15,093 bases of DNA from Candidatus Auribacterota bacterium (GTDB lineage Bacteria; Auribacterota; JAFGBW01): the NCBI GenBank assembly GCA_016932965.1, contig JAFGBW010000152.1, forward strand, positions 1 to 15,093, read 5' to 3'. How positions within the stretch are numbered: the stretch's first letter is position 1; each line of letters begins with the position of its first letter. Shown here in pieces: positions 6,717 through 13,969 of the stretch. The notes beneath the pieces were generated by a model. That model saw only the letters and a list, made by a program, of their open reading frames with translations. It searched no databases and had not been told where the DNA came from. Both the position numbers and the translations under genes were made by a program.

Positions 6717-8353
6717 GAGGCGTTTTTTCTGTAACGATGATTTTTTATCGTACGGATTGAATCGATCACAATAATGACAGTCAGGACGAGAATGCCTATC
6801 GCAATCATTCCGATCATGGAAAATTGATATTTATTGATGAGCTCTATCAGGGACCATAAGCTCATGACCACCATGAAGAGGCACGGGATAAGGGTATAAT
6901 AAATCGGTTTATTCTTCTTTAAGAGATACACGGAGATGACCAGAAGAACGAGTCCGGCCAGCAGCTGGTTTGTTGTGCCGAAAAGCGGCCAGATGACCTT
7001 CCAGGCCGGGAGCACTTTTCCGGAGAGAGGATCTTTGAGCTTGGAGAACAAACCTATGACCGGAAGGACCAGTGTCGCAAACGTGGCGCTCCACCTGTTT
7101 CTGGAATCCATCCGGTTAAAAAACTCCTGAAAAATATATCGTCCGAGCCTCGTGGCCGTGTCCAGTGTCGTCAGGATGAAGGAGGCAAGCGCCAAGAGTC
7201 CGAAGGTTTTTCCGTATTCATGAGGAAGTTTGAATATGGCCAGAAAAGAGGCGATCCCTTCTGCATATACGGTCAGCGGTGCTTTTGACGAAAGTTCTTT
7301 TGACGGGGCCAATATCATGACGGTTGACAGGGCAATCACCGCGACAATCCCTTCGACCAGCATTCCTCCATAACCGATTTTGACCGCATCACTTTCTTTA
7401 GTGATCTGTTTTGATGTCGTGCCTGAACCGACCAGGGCGTGAAATCCGGATACAGCGCCGCAGGCAATGGTGACAAAGACGAGCGGAAAAAGCGGCCCCA
7501 GATAATCCGATGTGTATGAAGTAAACACCGGATAATGAATGGCGAATCCGCCAAATGCGATCCCGGCCACACCGGCCAGAACCGAGGAATACAATAAATA
7601 GGAGCTCAAATAATCCCTTGGCTGCAGGAGCAGCCACACCGGCAAAGTGGAGGCGATAAAGACATAAATCATGAGCACTATATTGAAAAAATTATTTTGG
7701 GATCCCAGGATTTCAGGAACATTGCTAAGAGGGAATTCGATTCCCAGAGCTATTCCGATAAAGATGAGAGGGACGAAAATCAACGAACTGTGGAGGATTT
7801 TCATGTTGAATTTATAGATGGACAATCCGAATAAAACGGCACAGCAGATATACAGAAATGAGGATGTGGCCGTGGCTCCGTCCTCTACAAATGAGGCGGA
7901 AGTCAGGTCCATGAAGACGATCAGAATGTATACAAGGGCCAGCCAGATAAAGAGGAGAAAAAGCTTGTAGGAGAGGCCGGAAATATACTGGTTTGCGATT
8001 TCAGAAATGGACCTGCCTTTGTGTTTGATGGATGCGACAATGGCGCCCATATCATGCGGCCCGCCGATGAAGATGGACCCAATAATGATCCAGATGAGAG
8101 CCGGGAGCCAGCCGAAAGCGATGCCGACGATGACGGGTCCGACAATGGGGCCTGCTCCGGCAATGGATGAAAAATGATGGCCGAACAGAATAGCTCCCCT
8201 CGTGGGTACGAAATCAATCCCGTCTTCCTGAGCATGAGCAGGGGTTGGATTGACGTCATCAATGCCGAACAGTTTTGAAAGGATTGTTCTGCCGTAATAC
8301 CGATATGCTATATAAAAAAGAACAAGAACAGAAGTAAAAATCAAAAACAACAT
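6713..8353 (-). CDS. CstA-family carbon-starvation protein / pyruvate or peptide carrier
   Basis: The 546-residue polytopic membrane protein belongs to the CstA/BtsT family, with at least a dozen hydrophobic segments. The family fingerprint is clear at the N-terminus: VNPTPAHAQEDGIDFVPT, then FGHHFSSIAGAGPIVGPVI (58-75 in register). In the middle there is HALVGSGTTSKQITKESDAV followed by KIGYGGMLVEG. E. coli CstA and BtsT take up pyruvate and possibly peptides by proton symport, but those proteins are about 700 residues. This shorter form resembles CstA proteins of anaerobes. The start at 8353 follows AAAGGAGCGG on the reverse strand, with about seven bases of spacing. It is translationally coupled to the downstream TauE-like gene. 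The substrate is inferred from the family only. Confidence 0.93.
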   Translation of the reverse strand: MLFLIFTSVLVLFYIAYRYYGRTILSKLFGIDDVNPTPAHAQEDGIDFVPTRGAILFGHHFSSIAGAGPIVGPVIVGIAFGWLPALIWIIIGSIFIGGPHDMGAIVASIKHKGRSISEIANQYISGLSYKLFLLFIWLALVYILIVFMDLTSASFVEDGATATSSFLYICCAVLFGLSIYKFNMKILHSSLIFVPLIFIGIALGIEFPLSNVPEILGSQNNFFNIVLMIYVFIASTLPVWLLLQPRDYLSSYLLYSSVLAGVAGIAFGGFAIHYPVFTSYTSDYLGPLFPLVFVTIACGAVSGFHALVGSGTTSKQITKESDAVKIGYGGMLVEGIVAVIALSTVMILAPSKELSSKAPLTVYAEGIASFLAIFKLPHEYGKTFGLLALASFILTTLDTATRLGRYIFQEFFNRMDSRNRWSATFATLVLPVIGLFSKLKDPLSGKVLPAWKVIWPLFGTTNQLLAGLVLLVISVYLLKKNKPIYYTLIPCLFMVVMSLWSLIELINKYQFSMIGMIAIGILVLTVIIVIDSIRTIKNHRYRKNAS

Positions 8354-8586
8354 GACAGCCGCTCCTTTTTGCCGTGATTGATCTTATAATATAATCAGGT
8401 CAGTCCAAAATGAATTTTTAAAGGAAATAAGGCCACAACGTTTCCTTTGTGCTGTTGGTCAGCGGATATGGAGTCCTCGTTTTTCAGGCAGAAGATCTTT
8501 TCTTCGAGGTTAACCGCTGTAGCGGCGGCTTGTAATGGATGAACCAGACTGATTAAATTGTGAGAAGCCGTCAGGCTGAGTGGATT
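8354..8586. other. Gap between rpmB and the cstA-like gene
   Basis: This 233-base stretch holds no gene. On the - strand it contains the 3' end of the rpmB message and the promoter of the cstA-like gene. An AT-rich run (GATTATATTATAAG on the - strand, near 8383-8396) offers a weak -10. Small dyads (AGCC-GTCA-GGCT near 8567-8578; CCGC-TGTA-GCGG near 8515-8526) are too short and lack a T-run to be called terminators. Confidence 0.3.
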
Positions 8587-8814
8587 TCAGGCTTTATCAA
8601 CAAGGCCTTTTTGAATGCATGAAGTGCAAACCCATATCGTTTTCACTGTCTTGTCGATTCTTGCCTTAACGCGCTGGAGGTTGGGCTTGAACCGGCGTTT
8701 GGATGTTCCCGTGCAGTGCAAACCGATTCCGCCTTTTTTTTTGGGGATTCCTTTCATCACCTTGGAACCGCCCATCACGGAATGTTTACCGCAACTATAA
8801 CAAATTTTTGGCAT
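8587..8814 (-). CDS. rpmB: Ribosomal protein bL28
   Basis: The 75-residue protein has the L28 pattern: an N-terminal CYSCGK (Cys5, Cys8), the central SKRRFKPNLQRVKARID, and the C-terminal IWVCTSCIQKG (Cys63, Cys66). It is a structural part of the 50S subunit near the peptidyl-tRNA site region. All four zinc-ribbon cysteines are kept, so this is the zinc-binding (C+) form. Compared with the common form, about ten extra residues (KVMKGIPKKKGGIGLHCTG around 19-36) sit between CxxC and the TSKRRF motif, with an additional Cys34. I believe that loop occurs in several Desulfobacterota, which supports the host assignment. A GGGAG site precedes the ATG. It stands alone, not next to rpmG. Confidence 0.93.
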   Translation of the reverse strand: MPKICYSCGKHSVMGGSKVMKGIPKKKGGIGLHCTGTSKRRFKPNLQRVKARIDKTVKTIWVCTSCIQKGLVDKA

Positions 8815-8936
8815 GATCTTTCTCCCTGTTCAATATCTGACGTAATCTGAAAAAGAAGGAGCTTACTATATCAAAACTTTCCCTTTGTCCATACAAAAAT
8901 CAATGTGGACAATAAACACCAATTATTAGAAACTGA

Positions 8937-8964
8937 TTATCTGAGTCATGTTTTTTTTTATAAT
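8937..8964 (+). promoter_or_regulatory. Candidate promoter of the DUF486 gene
   Basis: A perfect TATAAT at 8959-8964 lies 16 bases after a poor -35 (TTATCT, 8937-8942), in the region shared with the divergent rpmB gene. It would give a leader of about 65 bases before the ATG at 9037, including a small GC stem (CGGG at 8978-8981 with CCCG at 8989-8992). Confidence 0.35.
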
Positions 8965-9036
8965 GGACCAAGTACTTCGGGTTTTTGGCCCGGATCTGAC
9001 ATAATATCTCTTCGTACAGAGGCTAACCTGATTACA

Positions 9037-9366
9037 ATGAGAACCATACTATTATTAACCATATCGAACATTTTTATGACCGCTGCCTGGTACGGGCATC
9101 TGAAATTTAAAAATACCCTTTTATGGAAGGTGGTATTGATCAGCTGGCTTATTGCCTTTGTTGAATATTGTTTTCAGGTGCCTGCAAACCGCATCGGCCA
9201 CGGCCAGTTTTCCGCCGTACAATTAAAAACCATCCAGGAGGTCATCACGCTGGTGGTTTTTTGTTTTTTTTCAGTCCTTTATTTGAAGGAAGGATTGAAG
9301 TGGAATACTATTGTCGGGTTTTTGATGATTGTTGCCGCTGTATTTGTGATATTTAAAAAATGGTGA
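9037..9366 (+). CDS. DUF486 (DMT-type) small membrane protein
   Basis: Starting at the ATG at 9037 the protein has 109 residues and about four hydrophobic helices. Recognisable family features are LLLTISNIFMTAAWYGHLKF (5-24), the FVEYCFQVPANRIGHGQFS block (41-59) and the C-terminal LYLKEGLKWNTIVGFLMIVAA. This corresponds to DUF486, a small single-domain branch of the drug/metabolite transporter superfamily with no established substrate. The frame is open upstream to a GTG at 8905, but the extra 44 residues are hydrophilic and unlike the family, so I prefer the later start. A weak AGAGG lies 14 bases before it. The gene seems monocistronic. Confidence 0.88.
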   Translation: MRTILLLTISNIFMTAAWYGHLKFKNTLLWKVVLISWLIAFVEYCFQVPANRIGHGQFSAVQLKTIQEVITLVVFCFFSVLYLKEGLKWNTIVGFLMIVAAVFVIFKKW

Positions 9367-9444
9367 TCCTGTCCTGCTCAGTGGATGAATTAAAAGATTC
9401 AATTCCTCAATTGCCTCTATACAAAATCAAATGATTCAGCATAA

Positions 9445-9474
9445 TGACATTCATTGGTACTGACTTTTTATAAG
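9445..9474 (+). promoter_or_regulatory. Weak candidate promoter of the TPR-sulfatase operon
   Basis: TGACAT (9445-9450) and TATAAG (9469-9474) are 18 bases apart and end 26 bases before the ATG at 9501. Both boxes are partial matches; the position is reasonable. Confidence 0.25.
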
Positions 9475-9500
9475 AGTTTTAACAAACAGAGCGGGAATAA

Positions 9501-10541
9501 ATGAAAAGGATCTCTCAGTTTATTATCCGGATTGCATCATGTTTTTTGTCCTGGATTCTGCTTGCCGGGATTTTCTCCAATGGGGTGTACCTCCACGCCA
9601 AAGACGCCGCTAAGAATTCAGATGCTCTCTACAAAGAAGGGAGAAAACTGGCCGCACATTCCCCGAGGGCAGCTTATCATAAATTCACCAGGGCCTTGGA
9701 ATCCAGCAGTCCCGAATGGAAAAAACGCTCCGAATGCCTGCTGGAGCGCGGGATCCTTCTTTTCAAGGAGGAACAGTATTATCCCGCGCTTTCGGATTTA
9801 TCTCAAGTCATCAAGCTCAGACCTAAACATTTTCTCGCGCATAAAACCATCACGAAAATCCTCTTTGTGCTGAAAAAATATGATCAGGCCATACAGGAAT
9901 CAGAGGTGGCCCTGGAATTAAACGACCGCGATCCTGAAATCCATTATTTAAGAGGCAGGGTTTTTCTCATGATGTATCAGATCGGGGGAAACTCTCTGCA
10001 GGGCAATATCATCGCCTCTGCCGTGAGGGAATTTGATGACGCGATCAAGGGTAAAAGGAAGTATCTGGATGCGTATTTCCATCGCGCCATCGCTTACATG
10101 GTGAGCGGCAATTTCAAGGAAGCCATCCAGGATTTTGAAAAAGTGCTGAAAATCAATGACCGTGTTTATCAAGCCTGGTACGAAATGGCCAAAGCCTATC
10201 AGAAACAGATGAATGAGTTAAAAACAGTGGAGGCATTGGAAGCGTGTCTTAAAATCAAGGAGTCCTTTTTACCGGCATACCAGATGCTCCTGCCTGTTTG
10301 TGAAAAGCTGCGGTTCAAGGACAAGATCCAATTTTATCTGGATAAGGCCGTCAAGCTGTTTCCCCAGGACCCTTTGATCTGGAGTTATATCAAGAGGTAT
10401 CCCCCTCCGCCTAAACCTGCTGTTGTGCAGGAATCCATGAAAACCCCTTCTCCTCCTCCAAAACCAAAAGAGCCTGTCAAGAAGGCCCCCCCGCCTAAAC
10501 CTGAAAAACCGGAATTTGTCGACAGCAACTACTGGTATTAA
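9501..10541 (+). CDS. Exported TPR-repeat protein with a Pro-rich tail
   Basis: The 346-residue protein has an N-terminal signal peptide or anchor (about 1-33, ending GVYLHA). It is followed by roughly six tetratricopeptide-like helix pairs between residues 40 and 295. The best repeats are 81-108 (GILLFKEEQYYPALSDLSQVI), 115-142 (KKYDQAIQESEVALELN), 190-220 (AIAYMVSGNFKEAIQDFEKVL) and 225-253. Residues 301-340 form a Pro/Lys-rich tail with repeated PPPKP units that could cross or bind peptidoglycan or dock SH3-like partners. The protein ends in SNYWY. It probably acts as a periplasmic scaffold. The following sulfatase-like gene begins one base after its stop, so the two probably work together in envelope assembly. 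No more specific family is recognised. Confidence 0.85.
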   Translation: MKRISQFIIRIASCFLSWILLAGIFSNGVYLHAKDAAKNSDALYKEGRKLAAHSPRAAYHKFTRALESSSPEWKKRSECLLERGILLFKEEQYYPALSDLSQVIKLRPKHFLAHKTITKILFVLKKYDQAIQESEVALELNDRDPEIHYLRGRVFLMMYQIGGNSLQGNIIASAVREFDDAIKGKRKYLDAYFHRAIAYMVSGNFKEAIQDFEKVLKINDRVYQAWYEMAKAYQKQMNELKTVEALEACLKIKESFLPAYQMLLPVCEKLRFKDKIQFYLDKAVKLFPQDPLIWSYIKRYPPPPKPAVVQESMKTPSPPPKPKEPVKKAPPPKPEKPEFVDSNYWY

Positions 10542-10542
10542 T

Positions 10543-12387
10543 ATGACCAGCTATAAAAAGGGATTTCTTTTTCTTTTTATCGCCTTATCGGTCTTATTTT
10601 TTTTCAGGATAGCGCTTTTGTTGATGTATCATGACTCATTTTTCCCTTACCCGGTTTCCTCTCTTCTGTTTTGCTTTTTGAATGGTTTTCGTTTTGACCT
10701 TTCCATCATTCTCACGTTCGCTGCCCTGCCTCTTCTTTTGATGACGCAGCCTGTAAAACCAGACAAGGGTTTGCTATTGGGTGGCTGGTTCATGTATTTT
10801 TTAGTGCTCCTGGGAACAGGTCTTCTTTTTGCAGACCTCGTTTATTTCGACTTCGTTAAAAGACATGTAGGCAGGGAATTCACCGCCCTGAAAAATGACT
10901 GGGGTTTTATTTTTCATGCCCTTTTTCAAAGCTATAAGATCATAGTCGTTTTTTTTCTTTTAGTTGCCTCCATTCTTTTTCTCATCTGGAAAAAAATCCT
11001 TTCCTATTCCCCCAAAGACATGAAAAGACCTCTTCTGAAATGGATTGTATTCATCCTGTTTATTTTTTTAGGAATACGGGGCTCGTTTTCCCCAAAATCC
11101 CTGAATATCATTGATGCGTTCAAATCCGGAGACACCATCTTAGGGAACCTCACGCTGAACGGCCTTTTTACTCTTTACCATTCCTCCTCTGAAACTCAGC
11201 GTCCGGAACCCCATTTTTATTCAGACAAACAAATCCATGAGATACTCAATCTTAAAGAAACCGACTATCCCATGATGATTTCTCTTCAGACCCGGCCGAA
11301 AAATATCAATGTTGTTTTTGTTCTTCTCGAAAGCTGGAGCTATAAATATGTGGACAGTTTCGCGTATAAGAATTACGGCGTTACGCCCTGTTTTGATTCC
11401 CTGGCGGAAAAAGGGAGAAAATATCTCAGGTTTTATTCCGCCGGGCAAAGAAGCATCGAAGGCATTCAGTCAACACTCACCGGGGTTCCGATTTTACCGG
11501 GAATTCCTTATCTGGGATACGGTCTTGAAACTTCAAAATTGACTCATTTGGGGGAGCTGGCAGCTAAAAACGGTTGCCGGACTTTTTTTATTCAGAGTTT
11601 CCGGCGCCGTTCCTATCGCATGGATTCCATCGCAAAGACCGTCGGTTTTCAGGAATATTACGGAATGGAGGACATTCCCATTTTGCTGTCATATCCTGAT
11701 GTCAATAGTTCCCAATACGGATGGGACTATGAAACCTATCAATTTTTAAAAAAGAAACTGGACCAGGCCCGGGAACCTTTTTTTGCTTATTTATGTACAG
11801 GTTCCACGCACGGACCTTATCCTCTGGCGGGAAAACAATTCGAAAAATATCCTCATGCCAATATGGGAGAAGGCGGATTTTTAAATTCGCTTTATTATGC
11901 CGACTGGAGTCTGGGGGAATTCATGAAGGCGGCAAAACAGTCCATTTGGTTCGACCGCACGGTCTTTATTTTCACGGCAGATCATCCCCTTGGTTCTTTT
12001 CAGGATGATTCCTTCCTGGATAAATTCCATGTTCCTTTATTGATTTACGCGCCGAAAATATTCACACCTGAAACCATCACTGCGGCAGCCTCGCATCTGG
12101 ACATCATGCCTACCATTTTAGATCTGTTGGGGATCAAAGATGAATTCGCTTCCGCGGGGGAAAGCCTTTTTAACAGAAAAAGGGACTGGATCATCATGAC
12201 CGAAGGTGACCTGGTCGCTATATTGACGGATAAAGGATGCCTGAAGCACAGTCTCCAGAACCGGTTGGAGACGCTCAGCTTTCAGCCGGATCTGCCGGAA
12301 GGCTACCATGATGAGCTCGAGCAGAAACTGCTTGCCTTTATTCAGTTGTCCTACGGTCTGATTGAAAAGAATAAATGGTCCAGGTAA
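10543..12387 (+). CDS. LTA synthase / OpgB-like membrane sulfatase-fold enzyme
   Basis: The 614-residue protein has five membrane helices (about 8-28, 48-68, 78-98, 130-152 and 163-182) and a linker. A periplasmic sulfatase-fold domain follows from about residue 255. Metal and catalytic positions match the LtaS layout: Glu263 (FVLLESWS), the nucleophile position Ser304 (GQRSIEGIQSTLTG), His423 (STHGPYPL), and Asp480-His481 (TADHP). In LtaS the equivalents are Glu255, Thr300, His416 and Asp475-His476. Such enzymes transfer phosphoglycerol or similar groups from lipid donors to glycans or teichoic acid. A Gram-negative host suggests modification of periplasmic glucan, lipid A or a surface polymer. 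The ATG one base after the TPR gene is preferred over an upstream TTG at 10516. No Shine-Dalgarno is evident, which suggests coupling. Ser in the nucleophile position is unusual but chemically possible. Confidence 0.87.
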   Translation: MTSYKKGFLFLFIALSVLFFFRIALLLMYHDSFFPYPVSSLLFCFLNGFRFDLSIILTFAALPLLLMTQPVKPDKGLLLGGWFMYFLVLLGTGLLFADLVYFDFVKRHVGREFTALKNDWGFIFHALFQSYKIIVVFFLLVASILFLIWKKILSYSPKDMKRPLLKWIVFILFIFLGIRGSFSPKSLNIIDAFKSGDTILGNLTLNGLFTLYHSSSETQRPEPHFYSDKQIHEILNLKETDYPMMISLQTRPKNINVVFVLLESWSYKYVDSFAYKNYGVTPCFDSLAEKGRKYLRFYSAGQRSIEGIQSTLTGVPILPGIPYLGYGLETSKLTHLGELAAKNGCRTFFIQSFRRRSYRMDSIAKTVGFQEYYGMEDIPILLSYPDVNSSQYGWDYETYQFLKKKLDQAREPFFAYLCTGSTHGPYPLAGKQFEKYPHANMGEGGFLNSLYYADWSLGEFMKAAKQSIWFDRTVFIFTADHPLGSFQDDSFLDKFHVPLLIYAPKIFTPETITAAASHLDIMPTILDLLGIKDEFASAGESLFNRKRDWIIMTEGDLVAILTDKGCLKHSLQNRLETLSFQPDLPEGYHDELEQKLLAFIQLSYGLIEKNKWSR

Positions 12388-12391
12388 CCCG

Positions 12392-13186
12392 TCACTTTTT
12401 CGATTCAGGCTCGGCTGTTAAACGGGTAGTCGGACGGGGGCCGTTGGCTTCTGACGGGGGCCTGATGAAGGGAGACGGCTTCATATTTGGAGTATTCGTG
12501 TTATTGAACGTCAGCATCTGATCAAACCGTTTTTCAATGAGTTCATCTTTTTTCTCTTCATTTTCTTTCACTTTCTTTTCCTGGTCCTCCAGCCCCTTCC
12601 TCATCTTTTCAAGATTCTCCTTCATGGTTTCCTGTTGCATATCGAATTCGTCGGATAAAATCTGAAGGATTTCTTTTTTTATCTCCTGTTTTTTATTTTC
12701 GTCTTTTTCCTCGGTATACTGTTTTCTCAATTCCTTAAGCTGGTTGTTGTTTTTACGCATCCTTTCGTTCCTGGCATACATTTCAGGATGGTTTTTTTTC
12801 ATCCTGTTGCGCCGGTAACAAAGGAATTTTGCCCTCTGTATTTGTCTTTGATAATCGTCTGAGTCAGTATCCTTGATCTTTATGATGTTCTCATACTGAG
12901 GGGGATTATTTTCTTTGAGGAAGTTCAACGCTTCCTCATCTGAAATTTGGTTCAGTTCTTCGAAAAAAGGTGCAGGAGGGGTCATAGGCCTTTGTTGTTC
13001 GCCCATTTGCACAGGGGTCGTCTGCTGCACGAAAAGAGGCTGACTCCCCTTTCCGGGGGCATTGAATGTCCGGATCTCAGGCTGTGATGTCGGGGTTGTC
13101 TCCTCTTTTGTTTCCGCTTCCTGGCAATACACGCTGCCTGTCCATATCAGGAAAAAAAACAGCCCTAATCCCAATGACCTCTTCAT
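12392..13186 (-). CDS. Exported charged coiled-coil protein
   Basis: I do not recognise the family of this 264-residue protein. It has a signal peptide (about 1-21, ending GSVYCQ; not a clean lipobox). A Pro/Thr/Gln-rich linker follows to residue 75, with FNAPGKGSQPLF near 41-52. A short conserved-looking segment comes next (ISDEEALNFLKENNPPQYENI, 81-101 in register). A long, strongly charged helix follows (about 112-224, Lys/Glu-rich, likely coiled coil), and the tail (225-264) is Pro/Asn/Thr-rich. The 'EALNFLKE...P..Y' lead into charged helices is reminiscent of exported helical proteins in Planctomycetes and Desulfobacterota, perhaps CpxP/Spy-like, but this is only resemblance. The start follows AGGAGAG. 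Its TGA lies four bases from the stop of the convergent sulfatase gene, and its promoter region is shared with the Nudix gene. Confidence 0.8.
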   Translation of the reverse strand: MKRSLGLGLFFFLIWTGSVYCQEAETKEETTPTSQPEIRTFNAPGKGSQPLFVQQTTPVQMGEQQRPMTPPAPFFEELNQISDEEALNFLKENNPPQYENIIKIKDTDSDDYQRQIQRAKFLCYRRNRMKKNHPEMYARNERMRKNNNQLKELRKQYTEEKDENKKQEIKKEILQILSDEFDMQQETMKENLEKMRKGLEDQEKKVKENEEKKDELIEKRFDQMLTFNNTNTPNMKPSPFIRPPSEANGPRPTTRLTAEPESKK

Positions 13187-13303
13187 ATCAACTCTCCTTA
13201 ATTTATATTGTTAGTATGCTATTTTTTAGTTCATAATATCCATTACGGAATTCCAACAAAATCTTGTATAAAAGTCTATCATAAAACTGTAGAGGATTGT
13301 CTC
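13187..13303. promoter_or_regulatory. Divergent promoter region between coiled-coil and Nudix genes
   Basis: These 117 AT-rich bases must drive both genes. Rightward, TTACGG (13243-13248) and TATAAA (13267-13272) have 18-bp spacing and lie about 30 bases before the ATG at 13304. The -35 is weak. Leftward, only the AGGAGAG ribosome-binding site is clear. A GGAATTCC palindrome (13248-13255) lies in the middle. Confidence 0.35.
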
Positions 13304-13969
13304 ATGCTCAAAGAACTGAAAAATTGTCTTCCATACCGGGCATGGCATGAACTCCTCAAGCAGAACAAAATGGCTGTCCGTGATGAAAAACTGCTTTGGA
13401 TGGTTCCGCGGAGCAGCGGGAAAGCAGTACTCTTTGCCTTTCTGGACATTTGCGTTGAAACCGGAACCGGCGTGAAAATGCCTCCTTTTGTTCTGATCCG
13501 TGGTCATGCGGTGGTCATCATTCCAATCCTGAAGGAAAAAGAATCAGGGGAATGCCATGTGATTCTGGTCAAGCAGCTTCGCGCTGCGGGAGGCGGGTTT
13601 CTCTATGAGCTTCCTGCCGGCATGCTCGACGAGGAAATCCATGATCCGGCTAAAGTGGCTGTAAGGGAATTTGATGAGGAAGTGGGTCTGCCCCTGGGTG
13701 ACACCGTTCTTCATCCGATCAATACGGAGCCGCTGTACACTTCTCCCGGCTTATTGGATGAGGGGATTTTCTATTTTTATTTTGAAAAGGAGTTGTGCCG
13801 GAGCGAAATCCGAAAATGGAACAATAAAATCAATTCCAACCCACATGAGAATGAACACATCGAGGTATTGATTATCCCTTTTGAACAAGCGTTCGATAAA
13901 ATCCGGTCCATTCCGGCTCTGTACGGGCTGGCCTGGTATCAGATCCATAAAATGGGGGGATTTCCATGA
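13304..13969 (+). CDS. Nudix hydrolase, ADP-sugar diphosphatase-like
   Basis: From the ATG at 13304, with AGAGG at 13291-13295, the protein has 221 residues. The Nudix box runs from Gly106: LPAGMLDEEIHDPAKVAVREFDEEVG, with REFDEE at 121-126 binding the divalent metal. Between Gly and REFDEE there is one residue more than in the canonical GX5EX7REUXEEXGU spacing. The motif PAGMLD, followed by a short insert, is shared with eukaryotic ADP-sugar/UDP-sugar diphosphatases (NUDX14/NUDT14 type). Downstream, EPLYTSPGLLDEG (142-154) and the C-terminal YGLAWYQIHK also fit the ADP-ribose/ADP-sugar group. It would split ADP-ribose or nucleotide sugars to AMP or UMP plus sugar phosphate in the cytoplasm. 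A TTG at 13208 could give a longer form but lacks family support. It overlaps the NAD+ synthetase gene by four bases. Confidence 0.87.
   Translation: MLKELKNCLPYRAWHELLKQNKMAVRDEKLLWMVPRSSGKAVLFAFLDICVETGTGVKMPPFVLIRGHAVVIIPILKEKESGECHVILVKQLRAAGGGFLYELPAGMLDEEIHDPAKVAVREFDEEVGLPLGDTVLHPINTEPLYTSPGLLDEGIFYFYFEKELCRSEIRKWNNKINSNPHENEHIEVLIIPFEQAFDKIRSIPALYGLAWYQIHKMGGFP

Noticed and set aside
8905-9036. GTG start giving a 153-residue DUF486 protein
   Set aside because: The extra 44 residues are hydrophilic and unlike the family of about 110 residues, and the candidate TATAAT at 8959 would lie inside it.
10516-10542. TTG start of the sulfatase gene overlapping the TPR gene
   Set aside because: An ATG at 10543 directly after the TPR stop gives a normal N-terminal membrane helix; the extra nine residues add nothing.
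13208-13303. TTG start of the Nudix gene
   Set aside because: The ATG at 13304 has a well-placed AGAGG, whereas the upstream part overlaps the likely promoter region.
13226-13507. A 93-codon reverse frame over the Nudix gene start
   Set aside because: It lies opposite a gene with a clear family match and has no own ribosome-binding site.
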